From an uncultured Lachnospiraceae bacterium (GTDB taxonomy: Bacteria > Bacillota > Clostridia > Lachnospirales > Lachnospiraceae): a DNA stretch of 64,000 nucleotides. The notes below the pieces were generated by a model that saw nothing but the letters and a program-made list of their open reading frames with translations, was not told the origin of the DNA and searched no databases. Shown here one piece after another: positions 15,190 through 24,189 of this stretch. The stretch is from the NCBI GenBank assembly GCA_902779305.1, contig CACZBD010000003.1, positions 1-64,000 of the forward strand, written 5' to 3'. Every line of letters starts with the position of its first letter. Positions within the stretch are counted from its first letter, which is position 1. The position numbers and the translations under genes are program-made.

Positions 15190-16314
15190 TCATGTTCTGC
15201 TCTTTTTCCGCAGAAATACCGCCAGAAAACCCACGGCGATCCAGCAGATCATGCAGAGCAGCGCACCTATCATGCTGCCGCCGGTCTGTATCCCATCCAT
15301 GAAATAATACCCCGGGAGCAGAAGTTTGAACCACTTCAGCGCAGAAGACCATTCGGGGAGTTTTGTAAACATCCCAGAATAGGCCGAAAAGATCCCCGTT
15401 ACAGTCAGCGACGCATAGATCAGCGTGGAAAATGTCCTGCAGACGGAGCAGATCGTGAAGGTGATCCCCAGCGCCGACAAAAGATACAGGAGCATGTGCA
15501 GGATCTGCAAAAACGCCGGCGCGCCTTCCGATAAAAGGATCGCGGGGATCGCCCCGGTCAGCGCGATCAATACGCCGGGCAGTCCCTCCATTAATGAGAA
15601 AGTCACGAGGCTGTAATTTTTCTGCGCGCTTCTTTCCAGCAGCCCGCTGTTCTGCAGCCGGATCATCCATGTTCCGCCAATCAGCAGATAGAACATGGCA
15701 AAAGCCGCATAGAGCGGAAGCGCCGTTCTGTGCGCATCCTGCTGTTCTTCAACCGGCGCGGAAGATAACAGTTCCGTTCCGTCAACGCTCACGTGGGAGC
15801 CGCCTGCCCAGATCTCTTCCGCCATTTTGTCAAAAGCTGCCCTGTCTCCCCGGTTTCCGGTAACGTCCTGCAGTTTCAGAAACGAATATTCTTCCGCCCA
15901 GATCTTAAGCGTAGCATTGATGGCGGTTTCCGATGCATAGGACGAGCCGAGATTGTCCTGGGAAGCCCTAAAAGCGATGAGGTCCTTATGATCGCCTGCC
16001 TTCAGCTTTTTAGTAAAATCCTCATTGATCACGAGCACACAGGGTGTTTTGCCCAGATGGAACTTTTCCGAAGCGCTCTCAAGCGTATCGCGGGTGATCT
16101 TCAGACCTTCTTCCTTCTCCATTTGTGAAACGACCAGTTCCCCATATTCTCCTCTGTCCTCGTTGACGACACTCACCGGATACCTGTCGTCTGCGGCATT
16201 CTGCCAGCCGGACAACGCCACCGACATCACGATGCCGATCAGGATGATCGAAAGGGACGGAATGTCTGACAGAAACGATTTCAGTCTGGTCGTAAAAATC
16301 GCAAGGCTGTTCAT
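15190..16314 (-). CDS. ABC-2 type transporter permease
   Basis: A 374-residue permease: one membrane helix near the N-terminus (about 20-38), a large outside domain (about 40-205), then five or six helices (206-365) and a short basic tail. This is the ABC2_membrane_3/YhgE-like layout of exporters of drugs, lipids or peptides. Its ATG overlaps the stop of the preceding permease by 4 nt, so translation is coupled. Confidence 0.85.
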   Translation of the reverse strand: MNSLAIFTTRLKSFLSDIPSLSIILIGIVMSVALSGWQNAADDRYPVSVVNEDRGEYGELVVSQMEKEEGLKITRDTLESASEKFHLGKTPCVLVINEDFTKKLKAGDHKDLIAFRASQDNLGSSYASETAINATLKIWAEEYSFLKLQDVTGNRGDRAAFDKMAEEIWAGGSHVSVDGTELLSSAPVEEQQDAHRTALPLYAAFAMFYLLIGGTWMIRLQNSGLLERSAQKNYSLVTFSLMEGLPGVLIALTGAIPAILLSEGAPAFLQILHMLLYLLSALGITFTICSVCRTFSTLIYASLTVTGIFSAYSGMFTKLPEWSSALKWFKLLLPGYYFMDGIQTGGSMIGALLCMICWIAVGFLAVFLRKKSRT

Positions 16315-17516
16315 ACCTTCTCCCCCTTTCTTTTGTACACAAAGATCCCGGCCGCAAGAAAGAGGACGGTGTCTGCAAGGAGTCTTACGATATCAGGCAA
16401 AAGGCGGCTGCTCTGCGTGCCGAACGTTAAGTTGGAAAGCAGGCTCACCGCCGGCTTCAGCGGGAGAAATCTGACGATCGAAGCGATCAGATCCGGCAGG
16501 GAACTCTCTCTGATCCCGACCGTCAGAAAGATCATCAGCGCGGCAATATAAAGCACCGCCCAGAGGGCATGATCGCATTTTCGAAACAGCAGCGCGACAA
16601 GCTGCATGAGCGCCGAATAACAGAGCGCGATCAGCAGAATGGGAATGAGGATCGCGATGTTTGTTTCGCCGGACACGGTCTTTAACATCAAAGCGATCGG
16701 GAACATGATCCCGAAAGATGTGATCACAAGGAGCGAAGAGGTCACAAGGCGCGCAAGATATCTGGTCACGATCCCATTCTGCGGCATCCCTCTTTTTCCG
16801 TATACCCTGTCAAAATCCATCGTGGTGATATACAGGGACGGGACCGCAGCAAACAGAGCGCAGACCGCGAACAGCAATCCGATCAGGTACTCGTAGCTGA
16901 TCAGCATGGAGGTCATTTTCTCACCCTGCCCGATGACTTCGTTTCTGGCAACCTGTGCCCAGAAAATATCCACCCTGCCGTCTTCGACCATCTGCGCGGC
17001 TTTTGATCTTTCCAAACCAAGCGTCTCTGCAAGTTCGCCGGTCATATTCACGAGGTCTTCGCTTTCCCAGTAGATCGCAAAGCAGCTTTTCAAACTTGTG
17101 ACGACAACGTTGCCCTCGTACGCATGCGCGGGCACATAATATACGGTCAGAGCGGTCTTCTCCCCCGCCCTTGCTTTATCAAGAAAAGCCTCCGGGATCC
17201 GGATCAGAAGATCGATCTTGCCGTCTTCCAAAGCCCTGATCCCGATATCCACGTCCTTGATGGGATAGGGCCTTCCGTACTCCGAGAGGCTCGAGGTATT
17301 GTAAACAATGTTGATCATCTGTCCGATCAGTTCGGACCCGTCTTCATCCACGATCCCGCAGATCAGATCCTGGTTGTACATGCCGGAAATGGCAGGGAAC
17401 AAAACGGAGGCAAAAATGATGATCGCGATCACGGGCGTGAGCAGGGAAAGCGCAACGATGCGCCCGTGCCCGAGTAACCTTTTGATATCCGTGATCAGAA
17501 GGGTGCCAAAGCTCAT
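16311..17516 (-). CDS. ABC-2 type transporter permease
   Basis: A 401-residue permease with the same plan as its partner: helix 1 (about 18-40), outside domain (about 42-220), then six helices ending in VYKRKGEKV. It overlaps both neighbours by 4 nt. The two permeases presumably form a heterodimer driven by the ATPase encoded upstream. Cargo unknown. Confidence 0.85.
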   Translation of the reverse strand: MSFGTLLITDIKRLLGHGRIVALSLLTPVIAIIIFASVLFPAISGMYNQDLICGIVDEDGSELIGQMINIVYNTSSLSEYGRPYPIKDVDIGIRALEDGKIDLLIRIPEAFLDKARAGEKTALTVYYVPAHAYEGNVVVTSLKSCFAIYWESEDLVNMTGELAETLGLERSKAAQMVEDGRVDIFWAQVARNEVIGQGEKMTSMLISYEYLIGLLFAVCALFAAVPSLYITTMDFDRVYGKRGMPQNGIVTRYLARLVTSSLLVITSFGIMFPIALMLKTVSGETNIAILIPILLIALCYSALMQLVALLFRKCDHALWAVLYIAALMIFLTVGIRESSLPDLIASIVRFLPLKPAVSLLSNLTFGTQSSRLLPDIVRLLADTVLFLAAGIFVYKRKGEKV

Positions 17517-18127
17517 GCCATATGCCCCTTTTCCAACATGATGACACGGTCCGCTAGGGATGCGATCCGCTCTTTGTCATGTTCGCTGATGACCATGCCC
17601 ATACCGGCGTTTTTCAGTTGCAGGAGATATTCGATCAGGCAGTCGCCGCTCTTTTCATCCACGCCCGCAAAAGGCTCATCCAAAAGAAGGTATTTCGGAT
17701 AGCACATCATTGCCACGGCAATGTTCACTCTTCTTCTCTGTCCGCCGGACAGTTTATCCACGCGTTTTTTCATAAAGTCCGTCAGCAAAAGCGTGCGGCT
17801 TAACTCTTTGATCCGCTCTGCCGCCTGTGCGCCTTTTATGGATGAAAAGCATTTCAGGTTGTCGATAACGGACAGTTCTTCGAAAAGGACCACATCCTGC
17901 GGCACAAACGACAGGAGTTTTTTGGCTTCCCTGCCTCTCTCTCCGTCGACGGTGACTTCCCCGACGTCCGGTTTTAGGCACATGGAAAGCAGCGAGATCA
18001 AAGTGCTTTTCCCGCTGCCGTTTGGTCCTAGGAGCGCAACGATCTCTCCGGGGGACACACTTAAGTCCACACCGGAAAGCGCTGTGAAGTTTCCGTATCG
18101 TTTTTCCAGATTTTTACCCTCGAGCAT
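17513..18127 (-). CDS. ABC transporter ATP-binding protein
   Basis: A 204-residue nucleotide-binding subunit: Walker A GPNGSGKST (34-42), Q-loop FVPQDV (about 74), signature LSGGQRRR (about 124-131), Walker B YLLLDEPFAG (about 145-154), H-loop VISEHDKE (about 178). It is the first gene of the exporter operon. At 204 residues it lacks the C-terminal extension common in ABC-2 ATPases. Confidence 0.93.
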   Translation of the reverse strand: MLEGKNLEKRYGNFTALSGVDLSVSPGEIVALLGPNGSGKSTLISLLSMCLKPDVGEVTVDGERGREAKKLLSFVPQDVVLFEELSVIDNLKCFSSIKGAQAAERIKELSRTLLLTDFMKKRVDKLSGGQRRRVNIAVAMMCYPKYLLLDEPFAGVDEKSGDCLIEYLLQLKNAGMGMVISEHDKERIASLADRVIMLEKGHMA

Positions 18128-18174
18128 ATCCTGTCCTTATCTGACTTTCCGTTTTCTTGCAGGATCTTTCCGGA

Positions 18175-18408
18175 TCATTCAGCAAGATCTTCGGAACCGC
18201 CTGTCGTTGTGTCTGCGGTTTCGCCTGTCGTTGTGTCAGCGGTTTCGTCTGCAGGCCGCTCCGCTCCCGGCTGCACATCAACAATACGCTCCTGTGCTGC
18301 TCTGCGTTTCTTTGCCGCAGAAACAATGCATACAACAATGATGATGGGTGTTGCAACAAACAAAAGCAGTAACAACAGAATAACAAAAAAGATCCCACTC
18401 ATAGCCAT
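18175..18408 (-). CDS. Small single-pass membrane protein
   Basis: I start at ATG 18408 because GGAGG lies eight bases before it; an upstream in-frame ATG has no such site. The 77-residue product is a hydrophobic helix (about 5-30, FFVILLLLLLFVATPIII), a basic AAKKRRAAQ stop-transfer segment and an acidic tail with two TADTTTG repeats. It stands 47 nt before the ABC ATPase gene in the same direction and may be a small partner. Function unknown. Confidence 0.7.
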   Translation of the reverse strand: MAMSGIFFVILLLLLLFVATPIIIVVCIVSAAKKRRAAQERIVDVQPGAERPADETADTTTGETADTTTGGSEDLAE

Positions 18409-18733
18409 AGATTTTTCCTCCGTTCCGGTCATGATCCTGACATGCCTAAAGTAACCCGGCATGTGCTCTTTTGAATTATAACATAAGCCCCTGCTGTTCG
18501 TGTAGATGGATCATACACTTAATTTTCTGTGTCTTTGCATGTTCTCTTTACTTCTCTTTACTTGACAGACATGCCCGTTTCCCGCAAACTGTTTTTATGA
18601 GAAAAGCCGTGGAGCCGTGATTTTTAGGGATACGGACCGGTTCAAGATTGCGAACACGGCCGGTGAGACGGATCCGGCATATGACCGGCGCCACGAAAAA
18701 TAAACGCAACGATCAGAAAAAGAGGGTGCAAAC
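18409..18733. other. Divergent intergenic region
   Basis: This 325-bp stretch must carry the promoters of the small membrane protein/ABC operon (minus) and the TIR gene (plus). A TTGACA occurs at 18562-18567 but no good -10 follows at 16-18 nt. AGAGGG precedes the TIR start. No other gene is visible. Confidence 0.5.
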
Positions 18734-19261
18734 ATGAGCGAAACCTTCAGATATGATGCATTTATCAGCTACAGACACTGCGAGCTTGACTCGTTTATTT
18801 CCGAGAACCTGCATAAAAAGCTGGAGAACTTTAAGCTGCCGAAATCCGTCATCAAAAAGACGTCACCGTCAAAGACGAAGATCGAGCGGGTCTTTCGCGA
18901 CGAGGCGGAGCTGCCGCTTTCCAATAACCTCTCGGATCCGATCAGCGAGGCGCTTGCAAATTCCGAATTTCTGATCGTGATCTGCACGCCGAACCTTCCG
19001 AAGTCCGAATGGTGTAAGAAAGAGATCGAGACCTTTGTGCAGCTGCATGACAGAAAGCATGTGCTTCTCGTGCTTGCGGACGGGGAGATCGCGGGCATAG
19101 GAAAGGACCAGAAAAGTCTGGTCCTCCTGTCGCGTTATTCGCCTGATGTTTATTATAAAGTTCCGATCCTGACTTATGACGAAATTCTTGAAGAAGCGGA
19201 TTCCGTCCTGTCTTCTTATGTTCCGGATCGCAGTATTTTGGAAAAATACAGCATCGAGTGA
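18734..19261 (+). CDS. Stand-alone TIR-domain protein
   Basis: The 175 residues form one TIR domain and nothing else. YDAFISYRH (7-15) is the first strand, VFRDEAELPLSNNL (53-66) the BB-type loop, SEFLIVICTPN (77-87) the third strand, and SEWCKKEIE (91-99) carries the Glu (97) that is the NAD-cleaving residue in enzymatic TIRs. Related Clostridia proteins usually continue into a membrane helix and WD40/TPR or GUN4-like parts; here the gene stops after VPILTYDEIL. NADase or signalling activity is inferred. ATG follows AGAGGGTG. Single gene between convergent neighbours. Confidence 0.85.
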   Translation: MSETFRYDAFISYRHCELDSFISENLHKKLENFKLPKSVIKKTSPSKTKIERVFRDEAELPLSNNLSDPISEALANSEFLIVICTPNLPKSEWCKKEIETFVQLHDRKHVLLVLADGEIAGIGKDQKSLVLLSRYSPDVYYKVPILTYDEILEEADSVLSSYVPDRSILEKYSIE

Positions 19262-19294
19262 TGTCTTGACCGGCCGTATTTTGCCGGTCGCTTT

Positions 19295-20746
19295 TTACCA
19301 GTCGTCACCATAGTCGTCATACCCGCCGTAATCATCATAGCCGCCGTCATCATAGCCGTCGTATGCGCCGACATCATCATAATCGCCATAATCGCCGGGA
19401 TCTGACCAGTCTTCTGCATAATCGCCGGGGTCTGACCAGTCGGCATAGTCTCCGGGGTCTGACCAGTCGGAATAATCTTCGACATAGTTATCGACATCCC
19501 AGCCGGCATCATTGTTCTCATAGAACTCACCGTCATCATCGATGTAGCCGTCGCTTCCGTAACTCTGGAAGATGTTCTCATAGCCGTTCCAGTACCAGAT
19601 ATCGCCGTCTTCATCCGTCCAGTAAAAGGCGGTTCCGTAATCACCGGGATCGCTGCCGGTCACTTTCTTGCTGTTGGGCGTCTTCTTGGCGGGCTTTGAT
19701 TTTCCCCGCGCCTTCCCGGCCTGCTTGGGCACGACCTTGGGCGCCGTGGACCAGTTAGTCGTATAGGTACAGGTGTTCAGGATTCTCAGATTGAGCTTGA
19801 AGTAGTCCTCGATCGTTGTCTCCGGCGCAACCGTGACTGCGATCAGCGCATATCCCGTCGGCCCGAAATAACGCAGCTGCATGACGCCCATGATGGTCTT
19901 GTCCTGCGGATTTTCCGGGTAAATGGACGGATCCAGCCACATGTATCCCGTGATCTCATAGAAATTCCCTCTGTCATGAAAACTGGTCCCGAGTGATTTG
20001 AGCAGGTACTTGCCGTAAAACGCCTCCATGGTGTTGTTTAACAGGTATCCCATGCAGGGCTGTGCGAGCCACGCGCCTTTCCCCATGAACTTGTCGACGT
20101 CAACAAGGGGCTGGAAGGTCACCATCATCGTGCTGTAGAAATCGTCCGTTCCCTTTTTGGTGGACTTGTTGGAAATATCGAGTGAATTGGCAAGATCCGT
20201 ACGCGGCACGGCCTTCATCCGTTCCGGGACCTTGATGGAATATGCCTCGAATTTCCCGGGGAAATTGGCGGTCTGCGTCAGTTCATCGTCGGCTGATGCC
20301 GCAAAGCTTAAGCTTTCCAGCCGGGTCATCGTGCTGCCGTCCTGATCGACCATCTTGTCATTATCCGTAACCGTGAGTATTTCCGAGTCGCCCCCGTCTT
20401 CATAGTTCATGATAAAGGCGTCTCCGTCAACTTCGATCGTCCCGCGGAATGTGGCATTTCCGTTATCGTCATAGGAAACCCACTGCAGATCGTCTGCAAC
20501 CAGCAGATAGATCGGATAGTCATCATATTTCCAGTATCCGATACAGGCCGGTTTTCCGTCTGCATTTTCCGTACTGCCTGCTGCTTCTTCCGCAGCATCT
20601 TCGGCCGCGCTTTCCGCTTCCGCTGCTGCGTCTTCGATCTTCTCGGCCAGGTCACTTTTTTCATTGTTCCCGCCGCATGCGGTGAGGGAACATGCAAGTG
20701 CCAGGGCAAGCAGTAGCGCTGTGGTTCTTTTCATAATCTTCTTCAT
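19295..20746 (-). CDS. Lipoprotein with Asp/Gly/Tyr repeat tail
   Basis: A 483-residue secreted lipoprotein: basic N-terminus, hydrophobic core and lipobox LTACGGN (Cys about 24), an acidic Ala/Glu linker (about 32-60), a globular part (to about 330), a basic Pro/Lys-rich segment (PAKKTPNSKK), and a tail with three near copies of DWSDPGDYA followed by short Asp-Gly-Tyr runs to the end. The tail is very acidic and could bind metal or wall polymer; this is inference. Globular domain not recognised. Confidence 0.8.
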   Translation of the reverse strand: MKKIMKRTTALLLALALACSLTACGGNNEKSDLAEKIEDAAAEAESAAEDAAEEAAGSTENADGKPACIGYWKYDDYPIYLLVADDLQWVSYDDNGNATFRGTIEVDGDAFIMNYEDGGDSEILTVTDNDKMVDQDGSTMTRLESLSFAASADDELTQTANFPGKFEAYSIKVPERMKAVPRTDLANSLDISNKSTKKGTDDFYSTMMVTFQPLVDVDKFMGKGAWLAQPCMGYLLNNTMEAFYGKYLLKSLGTSFHDRGNFYEITGYMWLDPSIYPENPQDKTIMGVMQLRYFGPTGYALIAVTVAPETTIEDYFKLNLRILNTCTYTTNWSTAPKVVPKQAGKARGKSKPAKKTPNSKKVTGSDPGDYGTAFYWTDEDGDIWYWNGYENIFQSYGSDGYIDDDGEFYENNDAGWDVDNYVEDYSDWSDPGDYADWSDPGDYAEDWSDPGDYGDYDDVGAYDGYDDGGYDDYGGYDDYGDDW

Positions 20747-20775
20747 TTCTCTCTCCCTGTAAATATATTTTTGGT

Positions 20776-20854
20776 GATCCCTTGGGGACGGGGTTAGTGG
20801 TCCATTGTGTGAATTTTCTGAAAATGGACCATTGACCCCGTCCCTAAGGGCTCA
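20776..20854. repeat. REP-like palindromic repeat, inverted pair
   Basis: CCCTTGGGGACGGGGTTAGT then GGTCCATT face AATGGACCATTGACCCCGTC then CCTAAGGGCTCA, with a short A/T-rich centre. The pair can form a long hairpin. It lies 6 nt after the stop of the 222-residue membrane protein gene. Confidence 0.93.
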
Positions 20855-20860
20855 ACATCA

Positions 20861-21529
20861 TCAGATGATCCCGAGCGGGATCAGCACGATGAGCAAAACT
20901 GCCACCGCGCTCCAGATCGTGATCAGAAAACGTTTTCTCTTGGCAGGCGCCATGTCGGGGACATAGTTGCTTGCAAGGAAGAACGGAATATATGTCGTGA
21001 TGAATACCGGCAGCACGCCCCACCACTTGTACACCCAGATAAACGAGTGATTTTCAGTCGCCGCAAGGAAGGATTCCACAAGCGCAAACAGCAGCGCCAT
21101 TTCGATCGCGCCGACCAGTTTGCAGCTGATCCCCTTTTTGCCGTTTTTGGCAAAATACCGTTTCTCCCGGTCCTGAGGCAACATCTTGAAGGAAATGATC
21201 CCCGCCAGCATGAACATCATGGACAGTTCCCAGCAGACGCCGATCAGCAGGATAAATGTCGTCGACTCGTTGGAGACCGACCACAGTGGATAGCCGAAAA
21301 TGTGGCCGATCACGGCGTTGCAGATTTCATACAGCCAGTGCACGCCGTAGAGCGCTAGCCCGGCAAAGACCACTTCGTAATTCTTTTTGTGCAGTTCGCT
21401 CCAATATACATAGAACACGACCGCAAGGATAAAAATGAATGTCCAGTTGAAGTTCGCCGTGGACCGCACCTGAATGCTGTCAACTAAACTCTTCGACAGG
21501 TCGGACCCGTCTCCCCAGAATTGAAACAT
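20861..21529 (-). CDS. Six-helix membrane protein of unknown function
   Basis: I start at ATG 21529: AAGGAGGT sits right against an earlier ATG (21535) but at the proper distance from this one. The 222-residue product has about six membrane helices (first about 25-43, last about 203-221 ending IPLGII). I recognise no family. The gene is flanked on both sides by inverted pairs of the palindromic repeat, so it stands alone. Confidence 0.7.
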   Translation of the reverse strand: MFQFWGDGSDLSKSLVDSIQVRSTANFNWTFIFILAVVFYVYWSELHKKNYEVVFAGLALYGVHWLYEICNAVIGHIFGYPLWSVSNESTTFILLIGVCWELSMMFMLAGIISFKMLPQDREKRYFAKNGKKGISCKLVGAIEMALLFALVESFLAATENHSFIWVYKWWGVLPVFITTYIPFFLASNYVPDMAPAKRKRFLITIWSAVAVLLIVLIPLGII

Positions 21530-21561
21530 CTGCATACCTCCTTCATTTTTTGGTTTCTTTG

Positions 21562-21642
21562 TGGTCCCTTGGGGACGGGGTTCGTGGCCCATTGTGTGAT
21601 TTTTTAAGAAAATGGACCATTGACCCCGTCCCCAAGGGACCA
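21562..21642. repeat. REP-like palindromic repeat, inverted pair
   Basis: TGGTCCCTTGGGGACGGGGT plus TCGTGGCCCATT faces AATGGACCATTGACCCCG plus TCCCCAAGGGACCA. It lies between the membrane protein gene and dtd, which diverge here, ending 32 nt before the dtd start. Confidence 0.95.
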
Positions 21643-21674
21643 TTATACTCTAAGAAAAAAGATTGGAGAACATC

Positions 21675-22118
21675 ATGCGTGCAGTAGTAACAAGAGTAAC
21701 GGAAGCTGACGTTAAGATCTACGGCAAAACGATCGCACAGATCGGAAAGGGCTTTTTGATCCTTTTGGGCATCCATGTCGATGACACCGAAGCGATCGCC
21801 AAAAAGATTGCCGATAAGATCTGCGGGCTGCGTATTTTTGAGGACGTCGCGGGAAAGATCAATGTGAATCCCACCGATGCCGGCGCAGAATTTCTGATCG
21901 TCAGCCAGTTTACGCTGTATGCGGACTGCCGGTCGCGGCGCCCCGGTTTTACGGAAGCCGCAAGACCTGAAAAAGCGATCCCGTTATACGAACTCGTGAT
22001 CTCGGAGTGCCGCGCAAAAGGCTTTACCGTGAAGACCGGTGAGTTTGGCGCCGATATGCAGGTATCATCCGTAAACGACGGTCCCGTGACGATCCTGCTT
22101 GACAGCGACCGGATCTAG
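21675..22118 (+). CDS. dtd: D-aminoacyl-tRNA deacylase
   Basis: A 147-residue cytoplasmic enzyme that removes D-amino acids from mischarged tRNA. MRAVVTRVTEADVKI is the standard N-terminus; SQFTLYADCRSRRPGF (about 77-92) is the SQFTL active-site loop; SSVNDGPVTILLDS near the end is the NxGPVT motif of the cross-subunit Gly-cisPro site (here Gly-Pro). Length is typical. Start ATG 21675 behind GGAGAA. It seems monocistronic. Confidence 0.97.
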   Translation: MRAVVTRVTEADVKIYGKTIAQIGKGFLILLGIHVDDTEAIAKKIADKICGLRIFEDVAGKINVNPTDAGAEFLIVSQFTLYADCRSRRPGFTEAARPEKAIPLYELVISECRAKGFTVKTGEFGADMQVSSVNDGPVTILLDSDRI

Positions 22119-22122
22119 TTTT

Positions 22123-22147
22123 CTGTTCCGGCTGTCCCCAAGGGACC
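22123..22147. repeat. REP-like repeat fragment, GTTCCG variant
   Basis: CTGTTCCGGCTGTCCCCAAG plus GGACC. It matches 30640-30664 with one difference and shares only the CCCCAAGGGACC end with the main family. It sits between the dtd stop and the stop of the minus-strand lipoprotein gene. Confidence 0.8.
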
Positions 22148-22148
22148 T

Positions 22149-23414
22149 TTAATATTCTATCAGTTCGACGTCCTTAAGTTCCCCTTCATAAAAATCAGCA
22201 TTTTCCTCGAAGTAGTCGATCGGGCAGCTGTAGCCATAGTAGAACGTATAGAGATCGGTGAGCACGACCACGCCGACCGCCTGTCTGGTATCCTCATTGG
22301 ATCCGCTCTCATAGGAGATCTTGTAGACCGGATAGGAAAGTTTTGCCGCCAGTTCGGAATCCTCAACGGTTTCCGTGATCACGGCATCATTATCGACCTG
22401 TGCGCAGACAATATTTTCCGCATACGCATCCATGGCCTGGCCGTCACGCTGCGAATTCTGATAGCACATGTTCGTGATGACCGTGATCGCATCCTCGGTC
22501 ATATCTTCATAGAAATAGGTACCGTCATCATAATTGTCTTCCCGGATGTTTGTCACGTTCGTATACTCCGGTCCCGCTAACGCAAGGCCGCCCGTTAAGC
22601 CCTCTGCCATTTTGTCCAGTTCTTCAAAGGTATCATCGGCCGTCCAGTATGCCATCTGGTGCATGACCTCAAATTCTCCGTTCTTGTATTCCATAATACT
22701 CAGTCCGTCATAATCGATGCCGGTAAAAGGCGCATATTTTGCCCTGAAGTCTGAGAGCTGTTTCTCATACTCTTCCGGTGTGACTTCCGTTCCATTGATC
22801 GAATAGCTGTACACTTCATCTCCGGCGGCATCCGTCTGAAGCGTATCGATCATCTCGGCCCTGAACTCTTCCACAAGTGTACCGCCATCCAGCGTTGAGA
22901 AAACCTCCCTCTCACCTGTAACACTGCCCGTCTGACGGATCATATACTGGTCGGAATAGCTTAAGGACGCACCGTCCACGCCTGCGATCACACTTGCAAC
23001 GAGAATGGGTTCGTCATTATAAACCGTGTAGATAAAGGTATTTTCATGATCATATGATCCTTCGGAATCGCATGCCAGAAGTTCCGGAATATCATCATCA
23101 TTCAGATATGCCAAAATGAACTGATCCGCTGTACCCGAATCGGACATTTCGCTGACCAGGTCACGATAGATTGAAACAAATGCGGGACCCTCTGCAACGT
23201 CTTCCGTCATCTGTTCTTCATACTCTTCTTCGTAGGGTTCTTCCTCAAGCGTCTGATCTTCTAAGTAGTCGTCTTCTTCCACATCCTCCGCATATTCTTC
23301 CGGCTCCGAAACTTCCGCGGTTTCGTTTCCCTGCCCGCAAGCGGCAAGGGAGAACATAAGCATCAAGGATGCTGCCGGTAAAGCGATTCTTCTGATGATC
23401 TTCTTAAAATGCAT
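22149..23414 (-). CDS. Lipoprotein of unknown function
   Basis: A 421-residue lipoprotein with lipobox FSLAACGQG (Cys about 26), a very acidic Glu/Asp/Tyr linker (about 33-75) and a globular domain that begins with AYLNDDDIPELLACDSEG, an EF-hand/FG-GAP-like acidic motif also found in modified form in the lipoproteins at 26514 and 27977. No enzymatic motif seen. It precedes the convergent dtd gene and follows the response-regulator gene by 60 nt. Confidence 0.75.
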   Translation of the reverse strand: MHFKKIIRRIALPAASLMLMFSLAACGQGNETAEVSEPEEYAEDVEEDDYLEDQTLEEEPYEEEYEEQMTEDVAEGPAFVSIYRDLVSEMSDSGTADQFILAYLNDDDIPELLACDSEGSYDHENTFIYTVYNDEPILVASVIAGVDGASLSYSDQYMIRQTGSVTGEREVFSTLDGGTLVEEFRAEMIDTLQTDAAGDEVYSYSINGTEVTPEEYEKQLSDFRAKYAPFTGIDYDGLSIMEYKNGEFEVMHQMAYWTADDTFEELDKMAEGLTGGLALAGPEYTNVTNIREDNYDDGTYFYEDMTEDAITVITNMCYQNSQRDGQAMDAYAENIVCAQVDNDAVITETVEDSELAAKLSYPVYKISYESGSNEDTRQAVGVVVLTDLYTFYYGYSCPIDYFEENADFYEGELKDVELIEY

Positions 23415-23474
23415 TTTTCCTTCCCCCTTGGATCATGAACGATCGATGATCTAAATTATTGTTATGGTGATAAC

Positions 23475-24098
23475 TCATGATGAAACCAGATATTTCCTGA
23501 TCTCTCCGCGCTTATCGATCAAAAGCTTTTTCTTGACCGAAGCAACCAGTTTCTTAACGTAAGGCATGGAAATATGAAGAATGTCGCTGATCTCCCGGTC
23601 GGAACGGAATTCCGCCATAAGACGCGCAACATCCATTTCTCTGTCGGTAAGGGGAATGACCAGAGCTTTCAGCTTTTCCTCGTCAAGTTTTCCGTTTGCG
23701 GATGTGCCGGAATACAGATCGATATAATGCTGTACCCTTGCAAACAGTACCTTGGACGCGACAGGCTTCTTCAGATAATCGACGACGTCCATCTCAAGGC
23801 CCTTGCATTCGCTGGTCTCATCCGTCATGCCGGTCAGAAATACCACGGGGATCCTCTTTAATTCTTCATGTTCCTTCAAGATCCCCAGGACTTCGTAGCC
23901 GTCCATCCCGTTCATGATGATGTCAAGAAGGATCAGATCCGGCAGCCATACCTCTTCCGGATCTGCGGACAGCAGAACCTTCAGCGCCTCTTCGCCGGAG
24001 GAAAACCCTCTCGCTTCAAAGATGGCTCCGAGCTGTCTGACCATTAAGGTCATCGTCTCTGCATCATCATCGATGATCATTACCCGTTTCCGTACCAT
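23475..24098 (-). CDS. Response regulator, receiver plus LuxR-type HTH
   Basis: A 207-residue two-component regulator. Receiver domain 1-125: acidic pocket MIIDDD (7-12), phospho-acceptor Asp in LILLDIIMNG (about 58), Thr in VVFLTG (about 88), Lys in YLKKPVA (about 109). C-terminal helix-turn-helix of the LuxR kind, LTDREMDVARLMAEFRSDRE then ISDILHISMPYVKKLV (about 150-185). It follows the hybrid kinase gene by 91 nt, so the pair is probable. Targets unknown; neighbouring lipoprotein genes are candidates. Confidence 0.9.
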   Translation of the reverse strand: MVRKRVMIIDDDAETMTLMVRQLGAIFEARGFSSGEEALKVLLSADPEEVWLPDLILLDIIMNGMDGYEVLGILKEHEELKRIPVVFLTGMTDETSECKGLEMDVVDYLKKPVASKVLFARVQHYIDLYSGTSANGKLDEEKLKALVIPLTDREMDVARLMAEFRSDREISDILHISMPYVKKLVASVKKKLLIDKRGEIRKYLVSS

Positions 24099-24189
24099 GT
24101 TTCCCTTTCTTTCGTTAAGATAACCGTTATCGTCCTCAAAAATTATACTATCCGGATATCGAAAAAAACACGTACTAAAAGTATACTCT

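Noticed and set aside
20776-20854. The inverted palindromic pairs as simple transcription terminators.
   Set aside because: Stems are GC-rich but lack T tracts, copies also occur as single arms and direct tandems, and sequence is conserved beyond pairing needs. Some could still stop transcription secondarily.
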